Below are positions 9,236 to 16,610 of a DNA stretch of 57,303 nucleotides, in pieces; within the stretch, counting starts at the first letter, position 1, and each line of letters begins with the position of its first letter. The notes under the pieces are model-generated. The model saw nothing but the letters and a program-made list of their open reading frames with translations. It did no database searches and was not told the origin of the DNA. Origin of the DNA: Blautia sp. (lineage in GTDB: Bacteria > Bacillota > Clostridia > Lachnospirales > Lachnospiraceae); the NCBI GenBank assembly GCA_023664455.1, contig JAMPFM010000015.1, positions 1 through 57,303 on the forward strand. The letters are read 5' to 3'. The position numbers were made by a program, and so were the translations under genes.

Positions 9236-9964
9236 CTATTCGTCCCAATTATGATAGACCGCCTGCACGTCGTCGTCCTCATCCAGCATATCCAGCGTTC
9301 TCTGCAGATTCTTAATGGCGGTTTCGTCCGTCAGCGTCACCCAGTTCTGCGGAATCATTGTAACTTCGGAAGATACCATCGCCACATTTGCCTCCGTCAG
9401 CGCCTTCGCCACCTCTTCCAGATTTGCCGGCTCTGTATAAATCTCGTAGCTGTCCTCTTCTTCCGAAAAATCTTCCGCGCCGGCGTCTAAGGAAAGCATC
9501 ATTAAATCATCCGCCTCCATATCGCATTCTTCTTTGTCTACGATAATGAGTCCTTTCTTATCAAACATGAACGAAACACAGCCGGGCGTACCCACATTGC
9601 CCTGCCCCTTTGTAAAAGCGCTTCTGACGTTTGCCGCCGTCCTGTTGGCGTTATCCGTCAGGGCGTCTACAATAATCGCAATACCGTTTGGACCATAGCC
9701 TTCATAGGTGATATATTTATAGTTTACATTGTCCTTATCGCCTGCAGCCTTCTTAATCCCCCGCTCAATCGTATCATTCGGCATATTGTTGGCTTTCGCC
9801 TTGGCGATGACCTGCGCAAGCTTAAAATTATTGTTCGGATCCGGTCCGCCCTCTTTGACAGCAACCGCAATTTCCCTGCCGATAATTGTAAAAATCTTAC
9901 CTTTTGCAGCGTCGTTTCTTTCTTTCTTATGCTTAATATTCGCAAATTTTGAATGTCCTGACAT
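9236..9964 (-). CDS. yebC: YebC/PmpR family protein (translation and transcription-associated)
   Basis: 242 residues starting MSGHSKFANIKHKK, the invariant N-terminus of the YebC family. The start is ATG 9964, with AAAGGAG upstream; an in-frame extension to 10060 is spurious and runs into a palindromic repeat. Further family blocks: KEGGPDPNNNFKL, YEGYGPNGIA, NRTAANVRSAF and the acidic C-terminal TLDMLDEDDDVQAVYHN. YebC-type proteins were described as transcription regulators, and related proteins aid ribosome passage through difficult proline-rich motifs; the present one is not further specified by sequence. Its own intergenic leader contains palindrome copy A. Confidence 0.96.
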   Translation of the reverse strand: MSGHSKFANIKHKKERNDAAKGKIFTIIGREIAVAVKEGGPDPNNNFKLAQVIAKAKANNMPNDTIERGIKKAAGDKDNVNYKYITYEGYGPNGIAIIVDALTDNANRTAANVRSAFTKGQGNVGTPGCVSFMFDKKGLIIVDKEECDMEADDLMMLSLDAGAEDFSEEEDSYEIYTEPANLEEVAKALTEANVAMVSSEVTMIPQNWVTLTDETAIKNLQRTLDMLDEDDDVQAVYHNWDE

Positions 9965-9987
9965 ACTAGTTAACCTTGCTCCTTTCT

Positions 9988-10223
9988 CTCTTGCCATTAA
10001 ATAGGCGATTGCAAAACTAAAGTATAAAAATGTGTAGTTGTACAGAATATACAACTCCAAAAGCAGGTACTGTGAAAACGCCGGTACTTAGATGCCGTAT
10101 TTTGGCATCTTATGTACCGCTGCGTTTGAACCGTAGCGAGAGCGTGCCTGCGTTGGATTGTGTATTCTGCACAACGGACGGCTGTAAAATCCTAGTTTTG
10201 CAATTACCTCTTGCCATTAAATA
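9988..10223. repeat. palindromic element, copy A, flanked by 16-bp direct repeats
   Basis: The element spans 10007-10205. Its outer arms GATTGCAAAACTA (10007-10019) and TAGTTTTGCAATT (10193-10205) are complementary, and a second arm pair around TACAGAATATACAA and TTGTGTATTCTGCA also pairs. The core shared with the other copies is present in short form: GCCGGTACTTAG, an inner hairpin GATGCC/GGCATC, GTACCGCTGCG, and AGCGAGAGCGTGCC with a GAGA tetraloop. The inner hairpin differs entirely in sequence from the other copies but still pairs. Perfect 16-bp direct repeats CTCTTGCCATTAAATA flank it at 9988-10003 and 10208-10223, like a target duplication. It lies between the CorC-like gene and yebC. 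Confidence 0.8.
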
Positions 10224-10240
10224 CACACAATGCTATCTTA

Positions 10241-11644
10241 TCATCTTTCCGCCGTTTCTTCAACCGTCTGCTCATTTTTTTCCAGTTTTGATATCGTCTG
10301 GGGCAGCCTTAAAGCCTCTACGCGCTGAATCATTCTGTCCTTGACTTCCAGAATCTTAAAACGGTATCCCTGGCATTCAAATTCAAATTCCTCGCCTTCT
10401 TCCGGGATGTGCTCCAGCCGCGAAATAACGAATCCGTTTACCGTATCGAAATTTTCCTCTTCCAGACTGATTCCCAACTGTTCCCCCAATTCTTCTAAGG
10501 GCATCATTCCGTCGATGATATATTCATTCTGTCCGTTTTCCTGGATATAACTTTCCTCCTCGTCATATTCATCCTGGATTTTGCCTACGATTTCTTCCAG
10601 AATGTCTTCCAATGCAAGCAGCCCCGCTGTCTGACCATATTCGTCAATCACGATTGCCATCTGTATTTTTTCCTTCTGCATCGTTTTTAACAAATCATCT
10701 ATTTTCCTTGTCTCAGTGATAAACAAAGGTTCCCTGAGAAGTCCTTTGACTTTGCCAATGGGTTTAGGTAACATCTTTTCGTGCAGCTGCATCCGCATGA
10801 CGTCCTTTAAGTGCAGAATGCCGACGATATGGTCTATCGTTTCATGATAGACGGGAAACCGACTGTTGTGTTCGTTGGCAATAAACGCTGCCGCTTCCTG
10901 CAGGGTCACACTATCGTCAATCGCTATCATGTTATTGCGGTTCACCATGATATCTTTCGCTTCTTTTTCACTGTATTCAAAAATATTCGTAATCATTTCC
11001 GCTTCACTGGCAAGCAGAACGCCCTGCTCATGCCCTACATGAATCATGGAGCGGATTTCCTCTTCCGTAACATCCTCCGCTTCCTCTAATCCCTTGATAC
11101 CGAATAATTGCAGGATTCCTTTTGCCGTCACCGATACCAGCGCTGTAAAGGGCGCTATCAGGCGCACATAACAATACATCGGTGTAATAAAGCATTTTAT
11201 CCACAAATCTGGATATCCTGCCGCTATTTTTTTCGGAATCAATACCCCGAACGTAAGCACTATGTACAACATACAAATTGTCACAACCAATGCCGTCGCT
11301 ATCGTAAAACACCGGATATGCCAGTCTTGCAGATTGCTTATATTGTGCAGCGCCATCTGACGTACCATGACATTAAAATACCGATACAGACGATATAGGT
11401 TAAAGGTTCCGAATAACATGTTAACTGTCACAATGCCAAACTGCATGGCATTCATATACTTAGAAGGATTATCCAGAAGATACTGCAGTCTTAGCGCCTT
11501 TTTATCCGGCTCTTTTTCCTCATCCTCTAAGTCTGCCTCCCGCCTGTTCTGCAGGGCGGAAATAAAACCATAAATCACGATTTCTAAAAAAAGCAGAAGC
11601 AAAAATAAAATTGCAATACTACCGCCTTCGACACCATCTTCCAT
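10241..11644 (-). CDS. CNNM/CorC-HlyC family membrane protein with CBS pair
   Basis: About 467 residues. I choose ATG 11644 (MEDGVEGG), which has AGAGGAAA at good spacing; ATG 11653 is too close to it. Order: four hydrophobic segments over residues ~8-190 (CNNM/DUF21 domain), tandem CBS domains (~205-330, including MVNRNNMIAIDD and SRFPVYHETIDHIVGILHLKD), then the CorC_HlyC transporter-associated domain (~350-440, IDGMMPLEELGEQL). Members are implicated in Mg2+ or Co2+ export or homeostasis; the hemolysin name is historical. The length is normal. It lies downstream of mazF on the same strand, 41 bases away, and is followed by the palindromic element, which may act as its transcription barrier. 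Confidence 0.93.
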   Translation of the reverse strand: MEDGVEGGSIAILFLLLLFLEIVIYGFISALQNRREADLEDEEKEPDKKALRLQYLLDNPSKYMNAMQFGIVTVNMLFGTFNLYRLYRYFNVMVRQMALHNISNLQDWHIRCFTIATALVVTICMLYIVLTFGVLIPKKIAAGYPDLWIKCFITPMYCYVRLIAPFTALVSVTAKGILQLFGIKGLEEAEDVTEEEIRSMIHVGHEQGVLLASEAEMITNIFEYSEKEAKDIMVNRNNMIAIDDSVTLQEAAAFIANEHNSRFPVYHETIDHIVGILHLKDVMRMQLHEKMLPKPIGKVKGLLREPLFITETRKIDDLLKTMQKEKIQMAIVIDEYGQTAGLLALEDILEEIVGKIQDEYDEEESYIQENGQNEYIIDGMMPLEELGEQLGISLEEENFDTVNGFVISRLEHIPEEGEEFEFECQGYRFKILEVKDRMIQRVEALRLPQTISKLEKNEQTVEETAER

Positions 11645-11694
11645 ATGAATCATTTCCTCTCTTCCTTTTCTCTGCCGGTATATCCATACAGTTC

Positions 11695-12036
11695 TTATGT
11701 ACCAAGCTCAAGACTAACCATCAATCCCATATTGACTTCCTTCATAATTTCCTGGTCGAGATGGCATACCCTGTCTTTTAACCGCTTCTTATCAATCGTG
11801 CGAAGCTGCTCTAACAAAATGACAGAATCTTTTACCATATCATACTTGTTGGCATTCAGTTCTATATGGGTTGGCAGTTTTGCCTTGTTCATTTTGGATG
11901 TAATCGCCGCACAGATTACCGTCGGGCTATGCTTATTTCCAACATCATTCTGTATAATCAGCACCGGACGGATACCCCCCTGCTCCGAGCCGATAACCGG
12001 TCTTAAATCCGCATAATAAATATCTCCTCGTTTCAT
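11695..12036 (-). CDS. mazF: MazF/PemK-type endoribonuclease toxin
   Basis: 113 residues, starting [21 protein letters not shown], the typical N-terminus of Firmicutes MazF/NdoA, with RPVLIIQND and AAITSK(M) blocks and C-terminal [10 protein letters not shown]. MazF cleaves single-stranded mRNA at short specific motifs. The gene sits directly after alr, as in the alr-ndoAI-ndoA arrangement of Bacillus, but the 86-base gap to alr has no room for the usual antitoxin gene. The antitoxin is therefore missing or encoded elsewhere. The toxin sequence appears complete, with the RG at the beginning and the conserved Thr/Ser block present. Confidence 0.94.
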   Translation of the reverse strand: MKRGDIYYADLRPVIGSEQGGIRPVLIIQNDVGNKHSPTVICAAITSKMNKAKLPTHIELNANKYDMVKDSVILLEQLRTIDKKRLKDRVCHLDQEIMKEVNMGLMVSLELGT

Positions 12037-12122
12037 ACCTCACACTTCCTTCAATCAATCCGCAATTCTAACTAACAGCAATAGTATTGCCAATTTCTCC
12101 GAAGGTATACGCATAAATGTCT

Positions 12123-13274
12123 TTATAAGATTTTACCGTCTTTCCTATAGACTCTGGGGATACGCGCTCCCAGACAACATGCCAGCTCATAGTTGAACCT
12201 GCCGGATAACTCCCCCAGCTCTTCCATCGTAATCTGCGCGCTGCCATCTGAACCGATTAAGGTAACTTCATCCCCTTCTTTTGCTTCGGGAATATCCTCC
12301 ACACTCACCATGAACTGATCCATACAGACCCTGCCAAGAATCGGCGCCCGTTTTCCATGAATCAGCACATACCCCTTGTTGGAAAGCCCCCGCGGGTATC
12401 CGTCCCCATATCCTACGGGAATCGTCGCTATCCGCATAGGGCGCTCCGTCACATAAGTGCCGCCATAACTGATGGGAACTCCTTTTTCCACATTTTTACG
12501 ATAGACGATATGGCTTTTTAGAGATAACGCAGGCATTAAGGAAACACCGTCCCTTCTTATCTCATCCGAAGGCAGCAGACCATATAAAATAATGCCGGCG
12601 CGGACCATATCCATATTGGCCTCTTTTAATTCCAGAATCCCGGCGCTGTTGGAGCAATGCTTTACCGGGATTCGATATCCCGTTTCTGTCTCGATGCGGT
12701 TTATAAATTGACTCATCCGGTCAAGTTGCATTTTCGCCGATGTTTTATCCCGTTCATCGGCTCTCGCAAAATGGGTAAATATGCCTTCTACTTCAATTTC
12801 ACGATAAGCCAGGGTCTTCTTTACAAACGCGATTCCGTCCATATCCGGTAAAATGCCGATTCTCGACATTCCTGTATCGACTTTGACATGAATCTTCGCT
12901 TTTTTCTTGCTTTTCCCTGCACAAACGGATAATTGCTCCAGTGTATCTTCCCGAAATACCGCCATTCTGATATCCTGTTCTATCAATGCTTCATAATGAT
13001 AGGGAAACGTATAGCCCAATATCAGGATAGGCTTCAAAATCCCAGAATCCCGCAGTGCAAACGCCTCTTCTGCTGTCGCCACGCCATACCCGGACACTTT
13101 AGGAAGCGCTTCTAACTCCTTCGCGATGCGGACTGCACCGTGCCCGTATCCGTCCGCCTTGATAACCGCCATGATTTTCGTACCGTCAGCAATGCGCTCT
13201 TCTATCTGCCCGATATTGTGGCGGATGGCGTCTAAATCCACTACGGCATACACCCTTTGGTATTCTTCCAGCAT
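12123..13274 (-). CDS. alr: alanine racemase
   Basis: About 383 residues. I choose ATG 13274 (MLEEYQRVYAVVDLDAIRHN), preceded by GAGGAAACGCTT; an ATG at 13295 would overlap the previous gene. The PLP lysine is in VIKADGYGHG, and the second catalytic Tyr region is in YGGTYVTERPMRIATIPVGYGDGYPRG. MCMDQFMV-like sequence (RVCMDQFMVSV) and the C-terminal beta domain are complete. It interconverts L- and D-alanine for peptidoglycan synthesis. It lies 10 bases after the NAD(P)HX repair gene and upstream of mazF, a common Firmicutes order. Confidence 0.96.
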   Translation of the reverse strand: MLEEYQRVYAVVDLDAIRHNIGQIEERIADGTKIMAVIKADGYGHGAVRIAKELEALPKVSGYGVATAEEAFALRDSGILKPILILGYTFPYHYEALIEQDIRMAVFREDTLEQLSVCAGKSKKKAKIHVKVDTGMSRIGILPDMDGIAFVKKTLAYREIEVEGIFTHFARADERDKTSAKMQLDRMSQFINRIETETGYRIPVKHCSNSAGILELKEANMDMVRAGIILYGLLPSDEIRRDGVSLMPALSLKSHIVYRKNVEKGVPISYGGTYVTERPMRIATIPVGYGDGYPRGLSNKGYVLIHGKRAPILGRVCMDQFMVSVEDIPEAKEGDEVTLIGSDGSAQITMEELGELSGRFNYELACCLGARIPRVYRKDGKIL

Positions 13275-13284
13275 AAGCGTTTCC

Positions 13285-14829
13285 TCATTTCTCATACTTT
13301 ATTAACAGCTCTGGCAGCTGTTCTATGATATCCGCCGCCAACATGGCATGTTTCCCACGGATTCTGGCAGCCATATCCCCTGCCACACCATGCAGATACA
13401 CCCCTGCAATGGCAGCTTCCTTGCCTTTCATACCCTGTGCAAGCAGCCCGGTAATCATGCCGGCAAGCACATCGCCTGAACCCGCTGTTGCCATGCCCGC
13501 ATTGCCGGACGTATTCACATAGCCGTCCATCCCGCCGGGATATGCCACGATACTTCTTGCATCTTTACAGACAATAATACAGCCCGATTGATCGGCAAAT
13601 TCCTGCGGATATTGCAGGATATGTTCCGAGGCTTCTTTGGTGGTACAGCCGTATAGCCTTGCAAATTCCCCAAGATGAGGCGTCAGAATCCACTTCCGCT
13701 CCCATTTCCTGTCATCTTGTGAGAAACTATCAAAATATCTGACCTGGACCAATAGATTCAGAGCGTCCGCATCGATGACCAGCGGCAGATGACTTTCTGT
13801 CAGAACCTTTCTAAGCAGCCATCCTGCCTCTTTTCCGGTTCCGATGCCGGGGCCGATTAAAATACAGTCCGCCCATGCCAAATCCTTTTCAAAGGAAGCG
13901 GCAAATGTCTCATCCGGCATACCATCCTGCCACAATTCTTTCTCATAAACAGTGAACATCGCTTCTGGTATCGCCTGTTGTATTACATCCCGGTTTTTCT
14001 GGGAAGTCACAATCTTAACCATGCCCGCGCCCATGCGAAACACACTTTTCCCCGCTAACATCGCCGCGCCGCATATCGTATCGCACCCGGCAATGACAAG
14101 CGCCTTGCCAAAAGTCCCCTTATTGCCATCCGGCGCCCGCATTGGCAGACATATGTCCCCTAAATCCGTGTTGGTATACCAGCGCGGTCTCTTTCCCAGA
14201 AAACTATATTCATCAATGCCCATTTGCCCGCATATGATTTTACCACAGTATGCTGCACCCGGATAGAGGATTTCCCCCAGCTTCCGAAATCCATAGGCAA
14301 CCGTCAAATCCGCACGCACCGCGCATCCAAGCACTCTGCCGGAATCCGCATCAATACCGGAAGGAATATCAACGGCACAGACATAAGCCTTCTTTCCATT
14401 GATTTTCTCAACGGCTTCCTGATATACGCCCCCGATATTCCGGGATAATCCGACGCCGAAAAGTGCATCGATTACTATATCATATTCATCATCCGGGATT
14501 CGGTCAAAAGGCTGACGCCCGTACCCGGCAAGAATTTCAAGCTGTAAGGCCGTCTCCTTACTGCATCGATCCCTATCCCCGATGAGTACGAAGTCCACCT
14601 GACAGTCCCGTAACATCATGAGTCTGCCGATTGCCAGCCCGTCGCCGCCGTTATTCCCGCAGCCCGCCACAACAAGCACACGATACGGCGCATTTCCCAA
14701 TTCCCTATCTATCTGTTCTACCGTGGCAAGCGCAGCTCTTTCCATCAAAACCAGCGACGGAATCTTTAGACAATCAATGGTATTTCTATCATACTGCCGC
14801 ATTTCCGCCTGGGTTACAAGATACTCCAT
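13285..14829 (-). CDS. nnr: bifunctional NAD(P)HX epimerase / ADP-dependent NAD(P)HX dehydratase
   Basis: 514 residues. The N-terminal YjeF_N domain (~1-215) has MRQYDRNTI and VVAGCGNNGGDGLAIGRLM and epimerises R- to S-NAD(P)HX. The C-terminal carbohydrate-kinase-like domain (~225-510) has GNKGTFGKALVIAG, LIGPGIG, VIDADALNLL, TPHLGEFARL and the ATP/ADP site GNAGMATAGSGDVLAGMI; it dehydrates S-NAD(P)HX. Together they repair damaged hydrated nicotinamide cofactors in the cytoplasm. Its order with rex upstream and alr downstream, with 8-10 base gaps, suggests one transcript rex-nnr-alr-mazF. Confidence 0.96.
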   Translation of the reverse strand: MEYLVTQAEMRQYDRNTIDCLKIPSLVLMERAALATVEQIDRELGNAPYRVLVVAGCGNNGGDGLAIGRLMMLRDCQVDFVLIGDRDRCSKETALQLEILAGYGRQPFDRIPDDEYDIVIDALFGVGLSRNIGGVYQEAVEKINGKKAYVCAVDIPSGIDADSGRVLGCAVRADLTVAYGFRKLGEILYPGAAYCGKIICGQMGIDEYSFLGKRPRWYTNTDLGDICLPMRAPDGNKGTFGKALVIAGCDTICGAAMLAGKSVFRMGAGMVKIVTSQKNRDVIQQAIPEAMFTVYEKELWQDGMPDETFAASFEKDLAWADCILIGPGIGTGKEAGWLLRKVLTESHLPLVIDADALNLLVQVRYFDSFSQDDRKWERKWILTPHLGEFARLYGCTTKEASEHILQYPQEFADQSGCIIVCKDARSIVAYPGGMDGYVNTSGNAGMATAGSGDVLAGMITGLLAQGMKGKEAAIAGVYLHGVAGDMAARIRGKHAMLAADIIEQLPELLIKYEK

Positions 14830-14837
14830 TCCGTTTT

Positions 14838-15479
14838 CTATCCTTCCTGCTTTTCGCGGGACGCCAGATTATAAGAAAGCTTCATCAGGCTGTCCAGCAA
14901 ATGCACGTTTTCCACCTGTATCTCTTCCGGCACGTCCAAATCCACATGGGCAAAATTCCAGATTGCCTTAATGCCATAAGAAACCAACTGCCCTGCAATC
15001 TCTACCGCGCAGCTTTTGGGCACCGTAAGCACTGCGATATCAATGTCATTGTCCCGCACGAAATCCCCCATTTTTTCCATAGGCTGCACCTCGATATTGC
15101 GAATCTTCATCCCATAAACTGCAGGATTGTTATCAAAGGCTCCCCGGAAAATGAATCCTCTACGCTCAAAATTCATATAATTCGCAAGCGCTTGTCCCAA
15201 ATGCCCTGCGCCAATAATAATCAGATTATGCTCTACGTCCAGACCAAGAATCTTTCCGATTTCCTCATAAAGATATTTTACATTGTAACCATACCCCTGT
15301 TGCCCGAATCCGCCGAAATGATTGAAATCCTGACGTATCTGGGACGCCGTAACCTGCATGATATCGCTCAGTTCCTGGGAAGAAACCCTCTCAATCCCTT
15401 CATCCTTTAACATTCCAAGATACCGGAAGTACCTTGGCAGACGACCGATGACCGCCTGCGAAATTTCCTTTGCTTCCAC
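14838..15479 (-). CDS. rex: redox-sensing transcriptional repressor Rex
   Basis: About 213-220 residues. An ATG lies at 15500, but GTG codons at 15482 and 15479 have a better SD (AGGGGGC), and the protein would then start VEAKEISQAVIGRLPRYFRYL as typical Rex does. An N-terminal winged helix (VSSQELSDIMQVTASQIRQDFNHFG) is followed by a Rossmann domain with NAD motif IIIGAGHLGQAL. Rex senses the NADH/NAD+ ratio and represses fermentation and respiratory genes. The FNHFGGFGQQGYGYNV linker is family-typical. No Rex-type TTGTGA-N8-TCACAA operator is obvious just upstream, so autoregulation is not evident. It heads a run of closely spaced genes on the minus strand. Confidence 0.95.
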   Translation of the reverse strand: MEAKEISQAVIGRLPRYFRYLGMLKDEGIERVSSQELSDIMQVTASQIRQDFNHFGGFGQQGYGYNVKYLYEEIGKILGLDVEHNLIIIGAGHLGQALANYMNFERRGFIFRGAFDNNPAVYGMKIRNIEVQPMEKMGDFVRDNDIDIAVLTVPKSCAVEIAGQLVSYGIKAIWNFAHVDLDVPEEIQVENVHLLDSLMKLSYNLASREKQEG

Positions 15480-15616
15480 CACACTGCCCCCTGTATCCAT
15501 TATTTGACAATACTTCTACACTGTTCAAAACCAAAAATAGACTTAAATACCGTTTTCCTACTCACGCAATTCCCTTTATTTTTTCTTCAAATTTATTTCC
15601 TCAATTTCTGATTTTC

Positions 15617-16120
15617 CTAAATAAATTCTGCACCTGCATCTTTTAACTGTTTGAAATATTTATTTCTTTTTTCAATAAACATTGTGCCAATAGCATTTTC
15701 ATTAACTATCACTTGATACCCTTCTTTCATTGCACCTAATGCAGTTAAGGCAACACAACCTCCGCCGTCCACACCTACAACTTCAACGCACGTAATATCA
15801 TTTTTTTTCAAAAACTCATTAAGTGCAGCGTTAGAAAAAGCATTCCCTTTATATTTTGTATATACATTTTCTGATACTATCTGAAGATTATTAACTAACG
15901 CGGCATCTTCTGTACCTTCATATGCATGAAACGGTGCAAACTTATTAAGAAAATTTTTCTTCATTATATTCTTAATATAAATAACCATGTTGTTTTTATT
16001 AGCCTCAATAACTCCATTTACCGCTTTAATAAGGTCTGTATTATTATACTTAAAATATTGGGCATGATTTTCCCCAACACAAACATTCTGCATATCAATT
16101 ACCAACAATGCCTTTTTCAT
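15617..16120 (-). CDS. isochorismatase-like cysteine hydrolase
   Basis: 167 residues. The isochorismatase-fold triad is visible: Asp in VIDMQN (D9), Lys in YTKYKGNAF, and nucleophile Cys in VDGGGCVALTALGAMKEGY. The family hydrolyses amides or related bonds (nicotinamidase, biuret and other amidohydrolases); substrate cannot be fixed from sequence. It starts behind GGGGGTAAAAG. The gene is visibly more AT-rich and uses more A/T-ending codons than its neighbours, which suggests more recent acquisition. It stands alone: the nearest gene in the same direction is rex, 117 bases further, and a divergent region with palindrome copy B lies upstream. Confidence 0.85.
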   Translation of the reverse strand: MKKALLVIDMQNVCVGENHAQYFKYNNTDLIKAVNGVIEANKNNMVIYIKNIMKKNFLNKFAPFHAYEGTEDAALVNNLQIVSENVYTKYKGNAFSNAALNEFLKKNDITCVEVVGVDGGGCVALTALGAMKEGYQVIVNENAIGTMFIEKRNKYFKQLKDAGAEFI

Positions 16121-16240
16121 TCTTTTACCCCCATAAAATACAGATTTATTGAATAGTCTAACGTAAATATTCTACCACAAGCACACTCACAATTCCATTA
16201 AATTTTGCTTAATCTTCTTTTTCCGCAGCCTGCCACCACA

Positions 16241-16456
16241 AAAATCAATTTTCAGTCAGCTCCTTGACATGGAACTGGCAGGACAGATAGAAATCCCACG
16301 AAGGTCCTTGAAAAACGCCGGTTCTTAGTGAAAAAGGCGCAACGCGGCTTTTGAACTTAGTACCGCTGCGTTTTTCACGGAGCGAAAGCGTGCCTTCGCG
16401 GGATTTCTATCTGCCCTGCCGACTCCATATCTACATGCTGACTGAAAATTGATTTT
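16241..16456. repeat. palindromic element, copy B
   Basis: Perfect 20-bp terminal inverted repeats: 16241-16260 (AAAATCAATTTTCAGTCAGC) and 16437-16456. Inside, 16277-16304 and 16393-16420 pair along ~28 bp with two mismatches. The core then holds GAAAAACGC/GCGTTTTTC, CTTAG boxes, an inner helix AAAAGGCGC/GCGGCTTTT closed by AAC, and AGCGAAAGCG, a small helix with a GAAA tetraloop. It occupies the divergent interval between the isochorismatase-like gene and the ABC-F gene and encodes no protein. Confidence 0.85.
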
Positions 16457-16501
16457 CGCTGCTCCGTGACTGGCTACGTGACTGACTACCCGAAAAACCA
16501 T

Positions 16502-16530
16502 TTGACAGTTTCCGTATCGCCCTGTAAACT
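16502..16530 (+). promoter_or_regulatory. predicted housekeeping promoter for the ABC-F gene
   Basis: TTGACA at 16502-16507, a 17-base spacer, and TAAACT at 16525-16530. This is the only strong sigma-A-like match between palindrome copy B and the ABC-F start, giving a leader of about 75 bases. The leader contains GGGAAATTCCC, a short palindrome, but no recognisable attenuator peptide. Confidence 0.6.
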
Positions 16531-16610
16531 GAGAAATTAAGAAATAACCCCTTTTCCTTAATGGGAAATTCCCACTTATTTCAAGGTTAAAAGAAAGGCA
16601 CGGTCATCTT

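Noticed and set aside
9965-10060. N-terminal extension of YebC
   Set aside because: The family begins at MSGHSKFANIKHKK with an SD just upstream; the extension enters palindrome copy A.
10241-11644. Hemolysin function of the CBS-domain membrane protein
   Set aside because: The name is historical for the CNNM/CorC family; the domains point to metal-ion transport rather than cytolysis.
14631-15410. 259-codon plus-strand open frame
   Set aside because: Antisense to nnr and rex, with no SD and no family resemblance.
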